From: Herbidospora yilanensis
GTDB lineage: Bacteria; Actinomycetota; Actinomycetes; Streptosporangiales; Streptosporangiaceae
Direction: 5' to 3'
NCBI RefSeq assembly: GCF_001570565.1
Contig: NZ_BBXE01000038.1
Coordinates: forward strand, 1-64,000
DNA length: 64,000 nucleotides
Shown: piece after piece, positions 32,343 through 41,686 of the stretch
How the letters are laid out: every line of letters begins with the position of its first letter
Position numbering within the stretch: position 1 is the stretch's first letter
Program-made: the position numbers and the translations under genes
The notes under the pieces: generated by a model
Seen by the model: only the letters and a program-made list of their open reading frames with translations
Told to the model about the DNA's origin: nothing
Database searches by the model: none

Positions 32343-33749
32343 TCACAACGGGATGTTGCCGTGCCGCCCGCGCTCGCAGGGGACCCGGTCCAGGGCCTCC
32401 GCCAGGCGGAACCGGGTGGTGTCGGGCGAGATGACCTCGTCGACGACGCCGAGCGCGAGCGCCCGTTCGACTCCGCCGGAGACGCGCAGGTGCTCCTGGG
32501 TGAGCCGCGCCTTCAGGTCCGCGCGCTCGTCCTCGGGCGCGGCGGCCAGCGCCTTGCGGTGCAGGATGCCGACGGCGGACTCGGCCCCCATGACCGCGAC
32601 CTCCGCGTTGGGCCACGCGAAGACCGCGGTGGCGCCGAGGGAGCGCGAGTTCATCGCGATGTACGCGCCGCCGTACGACTTGCGGGTGATCAGCGTCACC
32701 CGGGGCACCACCGATTCGGCGAAGGCGTGCAGCAGCTTCGCGCCGCGCCGGACGACACCATCCCATTCCTGGGCGATCCCGGGCAGATACCCGGGCACGT
32801 CGACCACCACCACCAACGGCACGCCGAGCGCGTCGCACATCCGCACGAACCGGGACGCCTTCTCTGCGGAGAGCGTGTCCAGGCATCCGCCCTTACGGAT
32901 CGGATTGTTGGCCAGCACGCCCACGGAACGCCCACCCAGCCGGCCGAGGCCGACGAGGATGTTGCCGGCCCAGCGGGGCTGCAACTCCAGGAATCCCTCG
33001 TCGACGATCGCGTGCACGAGCGGCCGGACGTCGTACGCGCGGCGCGGCGAGCCGGGCAGGATCGCGGCCAGGTCGCGGCCTTCCGCGAGCGCGCCGAAGT
33101 CGAAACTCCCGGGCCGGGTGAAGATGCCGGTGAGCCGGCGCGCCTGCTCGTACGCCTCGTCCGCGTCGCCCGCGACCAGGTGCGCGACCCCCGACTTGCG
33201 GCCGTGCGCCTCGGGACCCCCGAGCCCGGCCATGTCGATGCGTTCCCCCGTGACACTGCGGACGATCTCCGGACCGGTGATGAAGATCCGCGCGTCCTCG
33301 GCCATGATCACGATGTCGGTGAGCGCGGGCCCGTACGCGGCGGCCCCCGCGGCCGGGCCCAGCACGACCGAGATCTGCGGGATCACCCCGGACACCCTGG
33401 TCATCGCCGCGAACATGCGCCCCACCCCGTGCATCGACTCGACACCGTCGGCCAGGCGCGCCCCGCCCGAGTGCCACAACCCGATCACCGGGCAGCCGAG
33501 CCGTTCGGCCGCGCCGATGGCCTCGACGACGCGCTCCGCGCCCGCTCCCCCGAGCGCGCCGCCCATCCGGGTCGCGTCGGTGCAGTACGCGACGACCACC
33601 GAACCGTCCACCCGCCCGCACACGGCCTGGACCCCACTGTCGTCGTCGGCGTGCAGCGGCACCACCGAACCGGGGTCGAGCAGCCGGGCCAGCCGGACCG
33701 AAGGAGCCCGGTGATCCATTTCGATTTCGACGATCGGCATGGTGGTCAT
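32343..33749 (-). CDS. acyl-CoA carboxylase beta subunit (carboxyltransferase)
   Basis: 468 residues of the AccD/PccB fold: HSGGARLADGVESMHGVGRMF and GPAAGAAAYGPALTD in the first half, then LANNPIRKGGCLD, DVPGYLPG and KSYGGAYIAMNSRSLGA in the second. It transfers CO2 from carboxybiotin to acetyl- or propionyl-CoA, so could feed malonyl or methylmalonyl units to the MAT. It is somewhat shorter than the usual ~530 residues, starting late in the N-domain. No biotin-bearing alpha subunit is in the window; the housekeeping AccA would have to serve. Its end is convergent with the LAL gene, 1 nt apart. Confidence 0.9.
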   Translation of the reverse strand: MTTMPIVEIEMDHRAPSVRLARLLDPGSVVPLHADDDSGVQAVCGRVDGSVVVAYCTDATRMGGALGGAGAERVVEAIGAAERLGCPVIGLWHSGGARLADGVESMHGVGRMFAAMTRVSGVIPQISVVLGPAAGAAAYGPALTDIVIMAEDARIFITGPEIVRSVTGERIDMAGLGGPEAHGRKSGVAHLVAGDADEAYEQARRLTGIFTRPGSFDFGALAEGRDLAAILPGSPRRAYDVRPLVHAIVDEGFLELQPRWAGNILVGLGRLGGRSVGVLANNPIRKGGCLDTLSAEKASRFVRMCDALGVPLVVVVDVPGYLPGIAQEWDGVVRRGAKLLHAFAESVVPRVTLITRKSYGGAYIAMNSRSLGATAVFAWPNAEVAVMGAESAVGILHRKALAAAPEDERADLKARLTQEHLRVSGGVERALALGVVDEVISPDTTRFRLAEALDRVPCERGRHGNIPL

Positions 33750-33947
33750 CCGCGAATCCCGATTCCCTGAGGGTGTTTCGCCGAATGTGCCTGTCCGCGC
33801 CACCTGCGGCCAACCCCTATTTTCCCGGATAGGCCCGTGACCAGCGGAGACGCCTATTGGCAACTTGTTGCCGCCACTTCTGCCAATTGACTCGTCATCT
33901 CACGTCCCCGTTTTCTCGTCGTGATCACCTGAACGATGGAGGGCACT
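33750..33947. promoter_or_regulatory. divergent region upstream of carboxyltransferase and GH92
   Basis: Contains CCCCTATT (33814-33821), the third close copy of a motif seen at the SARP and leuA promoters; here it is part of CCTAT-TTTCCCGG-ATAGG, a spaced inverted repeat (33816-33833). This suggests the right edge of the co-regulated cluster. Confidence 0.35.
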
Positions 33948-36900
33948 TTGTCCAAATGGTCAGCACCGACGATCGCCGCCCTTCTGGCGGCGATGGCGTT
34001 GCCGGCGGGCGCGGTGGCCGACACCGTGCCCACGCCGGTCAGCGACGTGGCCGCACTGGTCAACCCGTTCCTCGGCACCAAGGCGGGCGCCGCCGACTTC
34101 GGGCACGGCGGCGGCGCGGGAATGAACTTCCCCGGCGCGGTCGTGCCGTTCGGCATGATGCAGTGGAGCCCCGACACGATGGAGAACGCCGGGGGCGGCT
34201 ACGCGTGGGAGGACAACCGCCTGCGCGGTTTCTCGATGACACACATCTCCGGCCCCGGGTGCACCGGCGCGCAGGACTTCCCCGTGATCCCGATCTCCGG
34301 CCGGATCGGCCGGTCGCCCGCGACCCACGGCGCCGACTACGTCCAGACGTTCAGGCACGAGAACGAGAAGGCCGCCCCCGGCTTCTACAGCTCGGTCCTC
34401 GACACCGGCGTCAAGACCGAGTTGTCGGCGAGCACACGCGGCGGGGTGGCCCGCTTCAGCTTCCCGGCCGGCAAGCCGGGCACGCTCCTGCTGAACACCA
34501 GCGGTTCGGTCAACGGCGTGGACGACGGTGAGACCAGGATCAGCGGCGACACCGTCACCGGCTGGGTGCAGACGGGCGGCTTCTGCGGCCCGCCGATGCG
34601 GTACAAGGTGTACTTCCACGCCACGTTCGACCAGCCGATACTCGGCTACGGCACCTGGAAGGACGGCACCGTCACGCCGGGAGGCGCGGCCGTGCGGAAC
34701 GCCTCGGAGGCCAAGGTCGCCAACGCCGAGGTGGTCACCCCCGGCGACATCTCGGTGAACGGGCCCGGCTCGGGCGCGTACCTGGAGTTCGATCCCGCCA
34801 CGCCGGTCCAGATGCGGGTGGGCCTGTCCTACGTGAGCCTGGCCGGCGCGAAGAACAACCTGGCGGCCGAGATCGGCCAGGACGGCGTGAACCAGGTCGC
34901 CGCGAAGGCGCGGGCCGCCTGGAACGCCAGGCTGGGGCAGGTGCGGATCGGCGGCGGCACCGACGAGCAGCGGCGCACCTTCTACAGCAACCTCTACCAC
35001 GCGCTGCTCCAGCCGTACGTCTTCGAGGACGTGGACGGCACCTACACCGGCATGAACGGCCAGACCTACAAGGTCGCGCCGGGAAGGCACCACTACGCGA
35101 CGTTCTCCGGCTGGGACGTCTACCGCAGCGAGGTCCAGCTTCTCGCCCTGCTCGCCCCGGACGTCGCCAGTGACATCGCCCAGTCCATGTACGACAACGC
35201 CCAGTCGGTCGGCAACGTCTGGGACCGCTGGTCACACCAGAACGCCATCACCGGCGTCATGGTCGGCGACCCGTTCCACTCGATCCTGTCCAGCGTGTAC
35301 GCATTCGGCGCCCGTGCCTTCGACGCCCCCGCGGCCCTGAAGGCGATGGCCGAGTCCGCCCGCCGGGTCGGGCCCAAGGACATCGGCCACCCGCAGCTCG
35401 GCTATGACCAGCGCCCCGGCAACGCCGACTTCATGGCCAAGGGCCACGTCCCGATGGACGTGTCGACCACCCTGGAGTACGGCATCGCCGACTTCGGCAT
35501 CGCCCAGCTGGCCGCCCGCCTGGGCGACACCGCGCTGGCGGGCGAGTTCATGAAGCGCGCCCAGGCCTGGCAGAGCACCTACAACCCGGCCAACACCTGG
35601 ATCCAGCCGAAGATGGCCGACGGCGCGTTCCGGTCGCCGTTCGACCCGGCCACGATGAACTCCTACATCGAGGGCAACGGCGCGCAGTACCACTGGCTGG
35701 TGCCGCACAACGTGCGCGGCCTGTTCGACTCGATGGGCGGCGACGCGGCGGCGGCCGCCCGCCTGGACGACTTCTTCAAGGTCCTCAACGCGGGCCCGAA
35801 CCAGCCGTACGCCTACCTCGGCAACGAACCGTCCGCCGCCACGCCGTGGTTGTACGCGTGGGCCGGCCGGCCGTACAAGACCCAGGACCTGGTCCGGCGC
35901 ATCCAGAAGGAGCTCTTCTCCTCGGCCCCGGACGGCCTGGTCGGCAACGACGACCTCGGCGCGATGGGCTCCTGGTACGTCTGGTCCGCCATCGGCCTGT
36001 TCCCGGCGATCCCCGGCCGCGCCGAGTTGCTGGTCAACACGCCGCTGTTCGACACGATCACGATCAAACGCCCGGCCGGCGACCTGGTCGTCAACGCGCC
36101 GGGCTCCGCCAACCGGTACGTCAGGACCCTGAAGGTCAACGGCGTGGCCACCACGAAGGCGTGGTTGCCGGAGACGATCGCGCAGCGCGGCGGCAGACTC
36201 GACTTCACCACCTCGGCCGTCCCGAACACCACGTTCGGCTCGGCCCCCGCCGACGCGCCCCCCAGCTTCAACGAGGGCGCCAAGCCGGTGCTGCTGGGCC
36301 TGAACCCGGGCAGCGGCCCGGTCGAGCCCGGCAGGACGTTCGAGACCACGATCACCGCCCGCTCGACCAGCGGGTCCGCCGCGTCGGTGCGCTGGGAGGC
36401 CAAGCCCCCGCCGGGCGTCTCGGTCACCCCGGCCAGCGGCACGCTCACCCCGGCCGCGGGCGCCGCCGCCTCACGGCGGATCACGGTGACCGTGCCCGCC
36501 GGCACCCCGCTCGGCATGATCAGCATCCCGATCATCGGCTCCGGCCAGGTCGGTGCCGGCATCCGGCTGAACGTCGCCAAACCGGGCACCCCCGCCTGGC
36601 ACCACAACAACGCCAGCATCGGCGACGACACCAAACCCGGCAGCGCCAACGTGGACGGCGCGAACTTCAGCTACTCCGCCCAGGCGCTCGGCGCGGCCGG
36701 CCTCACCCCCGGCGCGACGGTCGGCTGGAACGGCTTCACGTTCACCTGGCCGAACCGCGGTCCCGGCGAGTGGGACGACATCCAGCCCGGCGTCAAACCA
36801 CTGGACGTCACGGCCCCCACCGGCGCCACCGAGATCGCCTTCCTCGGCGCCGGCACCGGCGGCTACCCCGAGGTGGACACGACGATCACCTACACCGACG

Positions 36901-37157
36901 GCACCACGACCACCGCCCGCCTCGGCATGAGCGACTGGCTGCTCGACTTCGGCGGCGGCTCACCCCGGTACGGCAACGAGATCATCGCCTCCAGCCCCTA
37001 CCGGCTGTACGGCGGCTCGTGGGCCATGCAGCCCATCCCGGCGCACGTGTTCGCCGCCCGGCCGATCACGCTGAACCCGGCGAAGAAGCTGAAGAGCATC
37101 ACGTTCGGCCCGTCCGACGACGGAACCCTGCACGTCTTCACGTGGGCGTTCCGGTAA
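33948..37157 (+). CDS. secreted GH92 alpha-mannosidase with C-terminal accessory domains
   Basis: 1069 residues from a TTG start with GGAGGG at 4 nt; an ATG at 33936 lacks a ribosome site. A signal peptide (SKWSAPTIAALLAAMALPAGAVA) leads to the GH92 core: VNPFLGTKAG, NFPGAVVPFGMMQWSPDT, GFSMTHISGPGC, LGNEPSAATPWLYAW and GNDDLGAMGSWYVWSAIGLFPAIPG. From about residue 770 extra beta-sandwich domains follow (an NPCBM-type fold is possible). GH92 enzymes are Ca-dependent exo-mannosidases. Likely degrades external glycans; unrelated to the biosynthetic cluster. Confidence 0.93.
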   Translation: MSKWSAPTIAALLAAMALPAGAVADTVPTPVSDVAALVNPFLGTKAGAADFGHGGGAGMNFPGAVVPFGMMQWSPDTMENAGGGYAWEDNRLRGFSMTHISGPGCTGAQDFPVIPISGRIGRSPATHGADYVQTFRHENEKAAPGFYSSVLDTGVKTELSASTRGGVARFSFPAGKPGTLLLNTSGSVNGVDDGETRISGDTVTGWVQTGGFCGPPMRYKVYFHATFDQPILGYGTWKDGTVTPGGAAVRNASEAKVANAEVVTPGDISVNGPGSGAYLEFDPATPVQMRVGLSYVSLAGAKNNLAAEIGQDGVNQVAAKARAAWNARLGQVRIGGGTDEQRRTFYSNLYHALLQPYVFEDVDGTYTGMNGQTYKVAPGRHHYATFSGWDVYRSEVQLLALLAPDVASDIAQSMYDNAQSVGNVWDRWSHQNAITGVMVGDPFHSILSSVYAFGARAFDAPAALKAMAESARRVGPKDIGHPQLGYDQRPGNADFMAKGHVPMDVSTTLEYGIADFGIAQLAARLGDTALAGEFMKRAQAWQSTYNPANTWIQPKMADGAFRSPFDPATMNSYIEGNGAQYHWLVPHNVRGLFDSMGGDAAAAARLDDFFKVLNAGPNQPYAYLGNEPSAATPWLYAWAGRPYKTQDLVRRIQKELFSSAPDGLVGNDDLGAMGSWYVWSAIGLFPAIPGRAELLVNTPLFDTITIKRPAGDLVVNAPGSANRYVRTLKVNGVATTKAWLPETIAQRGGRLDFTTSAVPNTTFGSAPADAPPSFNEGAKPVLLGLNPGSGPVEPGRTFETTITARSTSGSAASVRWEAKPPPGVSVTPASGTLTPAAGAAASRRITVTVPAGTPLGMISIPIIGSGQVGAGIRLNVAKPGTPAWHHNNASIGDDTKPGSANVDGANFSYSAQALGAAGLTPGATVGWNGFTFTWPNRGPGEWDDIQPGVKPLDVTAPTGATEIAFLGAGTGGYPEVDTTITYTDGTTTTARLGMSDWLLDFGGGSPRYGNEIIASSPYRLYGGSWAMQPIPAHVFAARPITLNPAKKLKSITFGPSDDGTLHVFTWAFR

Positions 37158-37166
37158 CCAGCCGAG

Positions 37167-37198
37167 AAGGGCGCCCCGCAGGCCGCGGGGCGCCCTTT
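37167..37198 (+). terminator. intrinsic terminator after GH92
   Basis: A 13-bp perfect stem (AAGGGCGCCCCGC pairing with its complement) with loop AGGCC, followed by T residues, 9 nt after the GH92 stop. Strong terminator geometry. Confidence 0.9.
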
Positions 37199-37251
37199 CA
37201 CGTCCGGGAACCCTCATGTGCCGCGCGGTCATCACGTGACCCGAGGTACCA

Positions 37252-39174
37252 ATGAAAACGATGGTCCTGCGCCATCCACGCACGAAGCCACTGCTGGTGG
37301 CGCTCGCCGCGGCGACCACGCTGGCGGCCGCACCTGCCGCCGGGTACGCGGACGGCGGTCAACCCGCGCCGGTCACCGGCGGAATCCCCTTGATCAACAC
37401 GGCCGAGAAGATCGGCCCGGGAATCGACTTACAACACGTGAAGGCGCTCGACCAGAAGGGCTGGTACGACGCCCGCTTCCTCACCGTGGACCTGTCCAAC
37501 AAGGCGGTCAGCACCGACCTGCTGACCGCCGGACCGGTCGCGTCCGGCGGCCCGCTCAGCGTGGCCGCCAACAGGGCCGGCGCCGTCGCGGGCGTCAACG
37601 GCGAGTTCTTCGACATCGGCAACTCCAACGCGGCGCTCGGCGGCGAGGTCCAGAACGGTCGGCTCATCAAGACCGCCGACATCGGCGGCCGCCAGCATGT
37701 CGGCGTCGGCGGCGACGGCATCGCCCGGCTCGTGAACCTCATGGTCGACGCGACCGCGAACTTCGCGGGCGCGGACCACACGGTCCTGTCCGTCAACGCC
37801 GCGAACGGCGGCGGGGTCCCCGCGGACGGCCTGATCGCGTTCACCTCCGCGTGGGGCGACTACAGCCGCAACCGCGCTCCAGCACGATGGTCGCCCGCGC
37901 GCTCGGCCACGACGACGCGACCGTCCGCAACGTCCCGTCCGACGGCCGCGAGCGCAACAACCCGAACGGCGTGGGGGTGTTCGTCGCGAAGGGCGACGGC
38001 AAACTGCACCGGCTCCTCATCAAGCCCGCGCCGGGTGCGGCGTCGGCCGACGGCGACCTGAGGGTCTTCCCGGGACTGCGCCGCACGCTCGTCGCGGAGG
38101 GCGTCGACGATCACCAGACGCCGGTGAGCGTCGACCCCGAGTCCGTGTTGTGGTCCGCTCGCGGAGCGTCCGTCGAGGGCGGGACACTCGTGGCGCCGGC
38201 CGAGCCGAACGGCCGGATCACCGTCGACGCGCGGGTGGGTCCCGCGGTGGCGCAGCCCGCGAAGGTCACCGTCCTCGACCCGGATCGACCCGCGGGACCT
38301 CGCGCTCGACTATGACCACGACGTCGTCGGCATCCAGCCCGTGGACGGCAAGCTGAAGATCACCCCGCTCACCGCCGAGGGCACGATCCTCACGGTCTCG
38401 GTCGGCGGCGCGTCGGTCCAGCTCCCGATGCTGCAGAAGGCGCTCCAGGACGCCGAGAAGGACCCGTCGGTGCACAACGTCCTGGTGTTCGCCCACCACC
38501 CGGTGGACGACCCCGCCGAGACCGATTCCAGTCGGCTCGGCGACCGCGACGAGGTCGCGCTCATCGAGAACATGCTCACCGACTTCCGCGACTCCACGGG
38601 CAAGGGCACCGCGATGGTCGGATCCCACGCCCAGATCGCCGACGTCCACCGCCTCGAAGGCGTGCCGTACATGGTGCTGCCGTCGTCGGGCAAGGACCCG
38701 TACGGCACACCGGACCGAGGCGGTTTCACCGGGTGGGTCAACTGGTCCGTCGACTCGCGGCGGGACGCGGACAAACAGTGGCTTGAGGCCGAGGTGCGCG
38801 CCTTCGCGCAGTCCATCACGCTCACCACCCCCGACTCGCTTGAGGTGGGCGGGACGGCGCAGCTCGCGGGCAGCATCGTGCAGCCGGCGGGCGTGTCGAC
38901 GGGCACCCGTGTGGTGCCGCTGCGGTACCCGATGTCAGTCGACTGGAGCGGCTCGTCCAACCTGGCGATCGGCAGCGGTGCGGACGCCGTCGACACGGCC
39001 GTCCGCAAGGGCAGGGTCGCGATCCTCGACCCGCGGACCCGGACGCTCACGGCGCTGAACCCCGGCTCGGTGACCGTGACGGTGACGAACGACTCGATGC
39101 GCGCCTACACCGACGACAACTCGCTCGCGCCGGTCACGACTTCGAAGACCATCCAGGTCCTGCCCGGCAAGTGA
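37252..39174 (+). pseudogene. phosphodiester glycosidase / metallophosphoesterase pseudogene with two out-of-frame deletions
   Basis: Three homologous pieces lie in order but in different frames. Piece 1 (37252 to ~37875) is a signal peptide plus the start of an NAGPA-like domain (GVNGEFFDIGNSN...TSAWGDYSRNRA). Piece 2 (~37878-38280, another frame) begins at SSTMVARALG, normally the end of that domain's DGGGSSTMVAR motif, so the core is missing. Piece 3 (~38281-39174, first frame again) holds only the C-terminal half of a calcineurin-like phosphoesterase (FAHHPVDDP, GSHAQIADVH) with a Big-like tail. The metal-binding N-half is gone. Full-length relatives are much longer, so this is a decayed gene rather than a short variant. 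Confidence 0.85.
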
Positions 39175-39246
39175 CCGGCAGCGACAACACCGGCCTCCAA
39201 CCGCTGCGGATCGGCTCCCGAGCGGTCTGACACGCGGGGCGGCCCG

Positions 39247-39280
39247 GCTGAGGGCGAGCACGTACGTGCTCGCCCTCAGC
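39247..39280. terminator. perfect 34-nt palindromic bidirectional terminator
   Basis: Two 17-nt arms meet without a spacer (centre CACGT|ACGTG), flanked by G+C-rich ends. It lies between the convergent ends of the phosphoesterase pseudogene and the histidine kinase, so it can stop transcription both ways. Confidence 0.85.
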
Positions 39281-39296
39281 GCTGTCCGGCCGACCG

Positions 39297-41315
39297 CTAC
39301 GTGAGCCCGGTCGCGGCAAGCGGCAACTCGACCACGACGGTGGTGCCCTCCCCCGGCTTGCCGGTGATGCCGCAGAACCCGCCCAGTTCCGCCGCCCGCT
39401 CCCGCATGGAGATCAGGCCGACGCCCGGACGCCGGTCCGGCGGGAGCCCCGCGCCGTCGTCGGCGATGACCAGGCGCAGCGTCCCGGGCTCGCGGCGCAG
39501 TTCCACCCGGACGCGGGTGGCCCGCGCGTGCCGGCGGACGTTGGTCAGCGCCTCCTGCGTGATCCGGTAGACGGCCACCTCGACGGCGGCGGGCAGGTCG
39601 GTCACGTCGCCCTCGGCCGTCACCTCCACGGCCGCGCCTCCGGCGCCGTCCGGCCCGGCGAGCGCCACCAGGGCGGCGACCAGGCCGAGGTCGTCCAGGG
39701 CAGGCGGGCGCAGCCCGTGGACGAGCTGGCGGATGTCGCCGGCGACGGTGTCCATGCCGGACCGCAGGTCGCGGAGCAGCGCGTCCGTCGCCTCCGGGGA
39801 GCTCTTCAGGTTGTGACGGGCGACGGTGATGGCCATGGCCATCCCGCTGAGCGTCTGGCCCAGGCCGTCGTGCAGGTCGCGGCGCAGCCGCCGCCGTTCC
39901 TCCTCCTGGGTGGCCAGGATGCGTTCCCGGGAGCGCTGCAGGTCGGCCGCCATCCGCACGGCGTGCGCCACGTCGGCCGCGTACGGAACCAGGGTGGCGA
40001 GCACCCGTTCGTCATGTGCGGCCGGGAAACGACGCGGGGCGGGCGGCCCCACCAGCAGCCGCCCCACCTGTTCGCGATGCCAGATCAGCGGCACCTCGCG
40101 CGGCGTGTCGCCGACCCGCCCGACGGTCACGGTCGCCACACTGACCCGACGGCCGGGCTCCCCACCGGTCACCTCCGCCGTCACCCCTTGGACGGCGAGC
40201 CCCTCGCGCAGCACGCCGACCACCGAGGCCAGCGCCTGCGCCGGGTCGGCCCGGCTCACCTCCTGGATCACCCGTTCGGCGAGCACGCCCGGATCGCCGA
40301 CGGGTCCGTAGAGCAGGCGGTCGATCGCCCGTTGCAGCACCCGCCGCAGCGGCTGGAAGAACGCCCCCGTCAACACGGCGGCGGCGAGCCCGGCCGTCTC
40401 CCCGACGCCCGACACCAGCAGGGTCGACACCGCGGCCACCCCGAAGTAGACCGCGCCGACCACGGCCAGCAGGCCGGCCGCGACGAAGGTCCGGCTGACG
40501 ATGGTGTCGATGCCGTACAACCGGTGGCGCAGCACCGAGAACACCAGGGCGACGGGGATCAGCATCGCCCACACGACCGACACCCAGTACAGCTCCGGCA
40601 CGACCACGGACAGGAGCATGAACACGATGTACACGCCGAAGGCGAACAGCGGCCAGCCGATCTGCCGCCGGCCCTCCGAATCGGCCCGGCGGAACCGCAG
40701 CAGCAGCGACAGCGCCGCCAGCGGGATGGCCACGAATATCCCCGTCCAGGACACCGTCGACAGCAGCCCGTCGTAAGGCCCCATCGCGGGAATCTGGAAC
40801 GGGTTGGGGACCACGGCGGGAAGGTGGTAGTCCTCCAGGGGCGGGTCCGGCCGGACGAACACGCGCACGTTCTCGACGTTGACCGACAACACCCCCAGCC
40901 ACACCACGGCCCGCCAGCGCCGAGAAGGCAGCCTGCCGTCGGGAGAGTAGAGCGGCAGGAGTATCTCCAGAGCGAGTGTGGACGCCGTCCAGCCCACTTG
41001 GGCCGGAAGCCTCAGCAGGCCCGCCGTCGCCAGATCACCGCCCGCCGCCAGCGCCAGCGCCGTCGCATGGCTCAAGTCGTAGAGTGCGCCGCCGAGCCCG
41101 CCCACGATCATCAGCCACGCGAGCCTGAGCCGGGGCCGCCGGACGATCAGGAACGCGCCGATCGCGGGAAAGGTCACCCCCGCCGCGGTCAGCGGCGTGA
41201 CCGTCACCGGCCGCCATTCCTCCGGAAGCCCCGCCGTGATCACCATCGCCACGGCGACCAGCAGGGGAGAAACGACGCCCAGGGCCACGGCGACCGCCCG
41301 GGATTCCCACGCCAT
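39297..41315 (-). CDS. membrane sensor histidine kinase (HisKA_3 / NarL partner type)
   Basis: 672 residues. Seven or eight N-terminal membrane helices (residues about 5-300) with short loops, a GAF-like stretch, then the HisKA_3 box EEERRRLRRDLHDGLGQTLSGMAM and HATPase motifs TQEALTNVRRHARA, IADDGAGLPP and GVGLISMRERAAELGG. It is complete, but no response regulator gene adjoins it, so it is an orphan kinase whose partner lies elsewhere (the 24.8-kb regulator has its own kinase). Confidence 0.92.
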   Translation of the reverse strand: MAWESRAVAVALGVVSPLLVAVAMVITAGLPEEWRPVTVTPLTAAGVTFPAIGAFLIVRRPRLRLAWLMIVGGLGGALYDLSHATALALAAGGDLATAGLLRLPAQVGWTASTLALEILLPLYSPDGRLPSRRWRAVVWLGVLSVNVENVRVFVRPDPPLEDYHLPAVVPNPFQIPAMGPYDGLLSTVSWTGIFVAIPLAALSLLLRFRRADSEGRRQIGWPLFAFGVYIVFMLLSVVVPELYWVSVVWAMLIPVALVFSVLRHRLYGIDTIVSRTFVAAGLLAVVGAVYFGVAAVSTLLVSGVGETAGLAAAVLTGAFFQPLRRVLQRAIDRLLYGPVGDPGVLAERVIQEVSRADPAQALASVVGVLREGLAVQGVTAEVTGGEPGRRVSVATVTVGRVGDTPREVPLIWHREQVGRLLVGPPAPRRFPAAHDERVLATLVPYAADVAHAVRMAADLQRSRERILATQEEERRRLRRDLHDGLGQTLSGMAMAITVARHNLKSSPEATDALLRDLRSGMDTVAGDIRQLVHGLRPPALDDLGLVAALVALAGPDGAGGAAVEVTAEGDVTDLPAAVEVAVYRITQEALTNVRRHARATRVRVELRREPGTLRLVIADDGAGLPPDRRPGVGLISMRERAAELGGFCGITGKPGEGTTVVVELPLAATGLT

Positions 41316-41686
41316 ACCGCCCCCCGCTTTCCTCCGTTCCAGCGTGACCCTAACGGCTGCGGCGGGCGTTCCCAGCGTTCACCCTGCTGGAAGACGCGCG
41401 GAGCGCGTCCGAGCTCGGCGACGACCTCAGCCGCGGCGCGGCGTGATCGCCGCCGATGGGGCCGCCAGGCGCCCGGGATCGTGGCGGTCGACCGAAATCG
41501 GGCACGCACGCCATTATTAACTCAGCCGAAACGGCAATTCCATCGGCCGTTCAAACAGCGGGCGAATCGGCGCACGGGGTCCGATCAGGACTGCTTTGTC
41601 AATCAGTCGCACGAGTGATGAGCGGCGGCGGGCGGCTGGCCGATTATGAAGGCCGGTCATCCATTCCTCTCGCGTCAGGAGGCGAG
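41316..41686. other. 371-nt divergent intergenic region
   Basis: No complete gene. An AT-rich patch (about 41510-41550) probably contains promoter elements, but no convincing pair was found. On the plus strand a short open stretch ending in a TGA near 41443 (AFTLLEDARSASELGDDLS) looks protein-like and may be a fossil C-terminus. Confidence 0.3.

Noticed and set aside
33948-37157. GH92 enzyme as a glycosidase tailoring the cluster product
   Set aside because: It has a signal peptide and extra carbohydrate-binding-like domains, lies after the last cluster promoter motif and is followed by its own terminator, so it reads as glycan degradation.
41377-41445. Protein-like stretch AFTLLEDARSASELGDDLS ending at TGA, possibly the fossil end of a glycerol-3-phosphate-dehydrogenase-like gene
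   Set aside because: Too short and based on remembered similarity only; no start or further homology was found.
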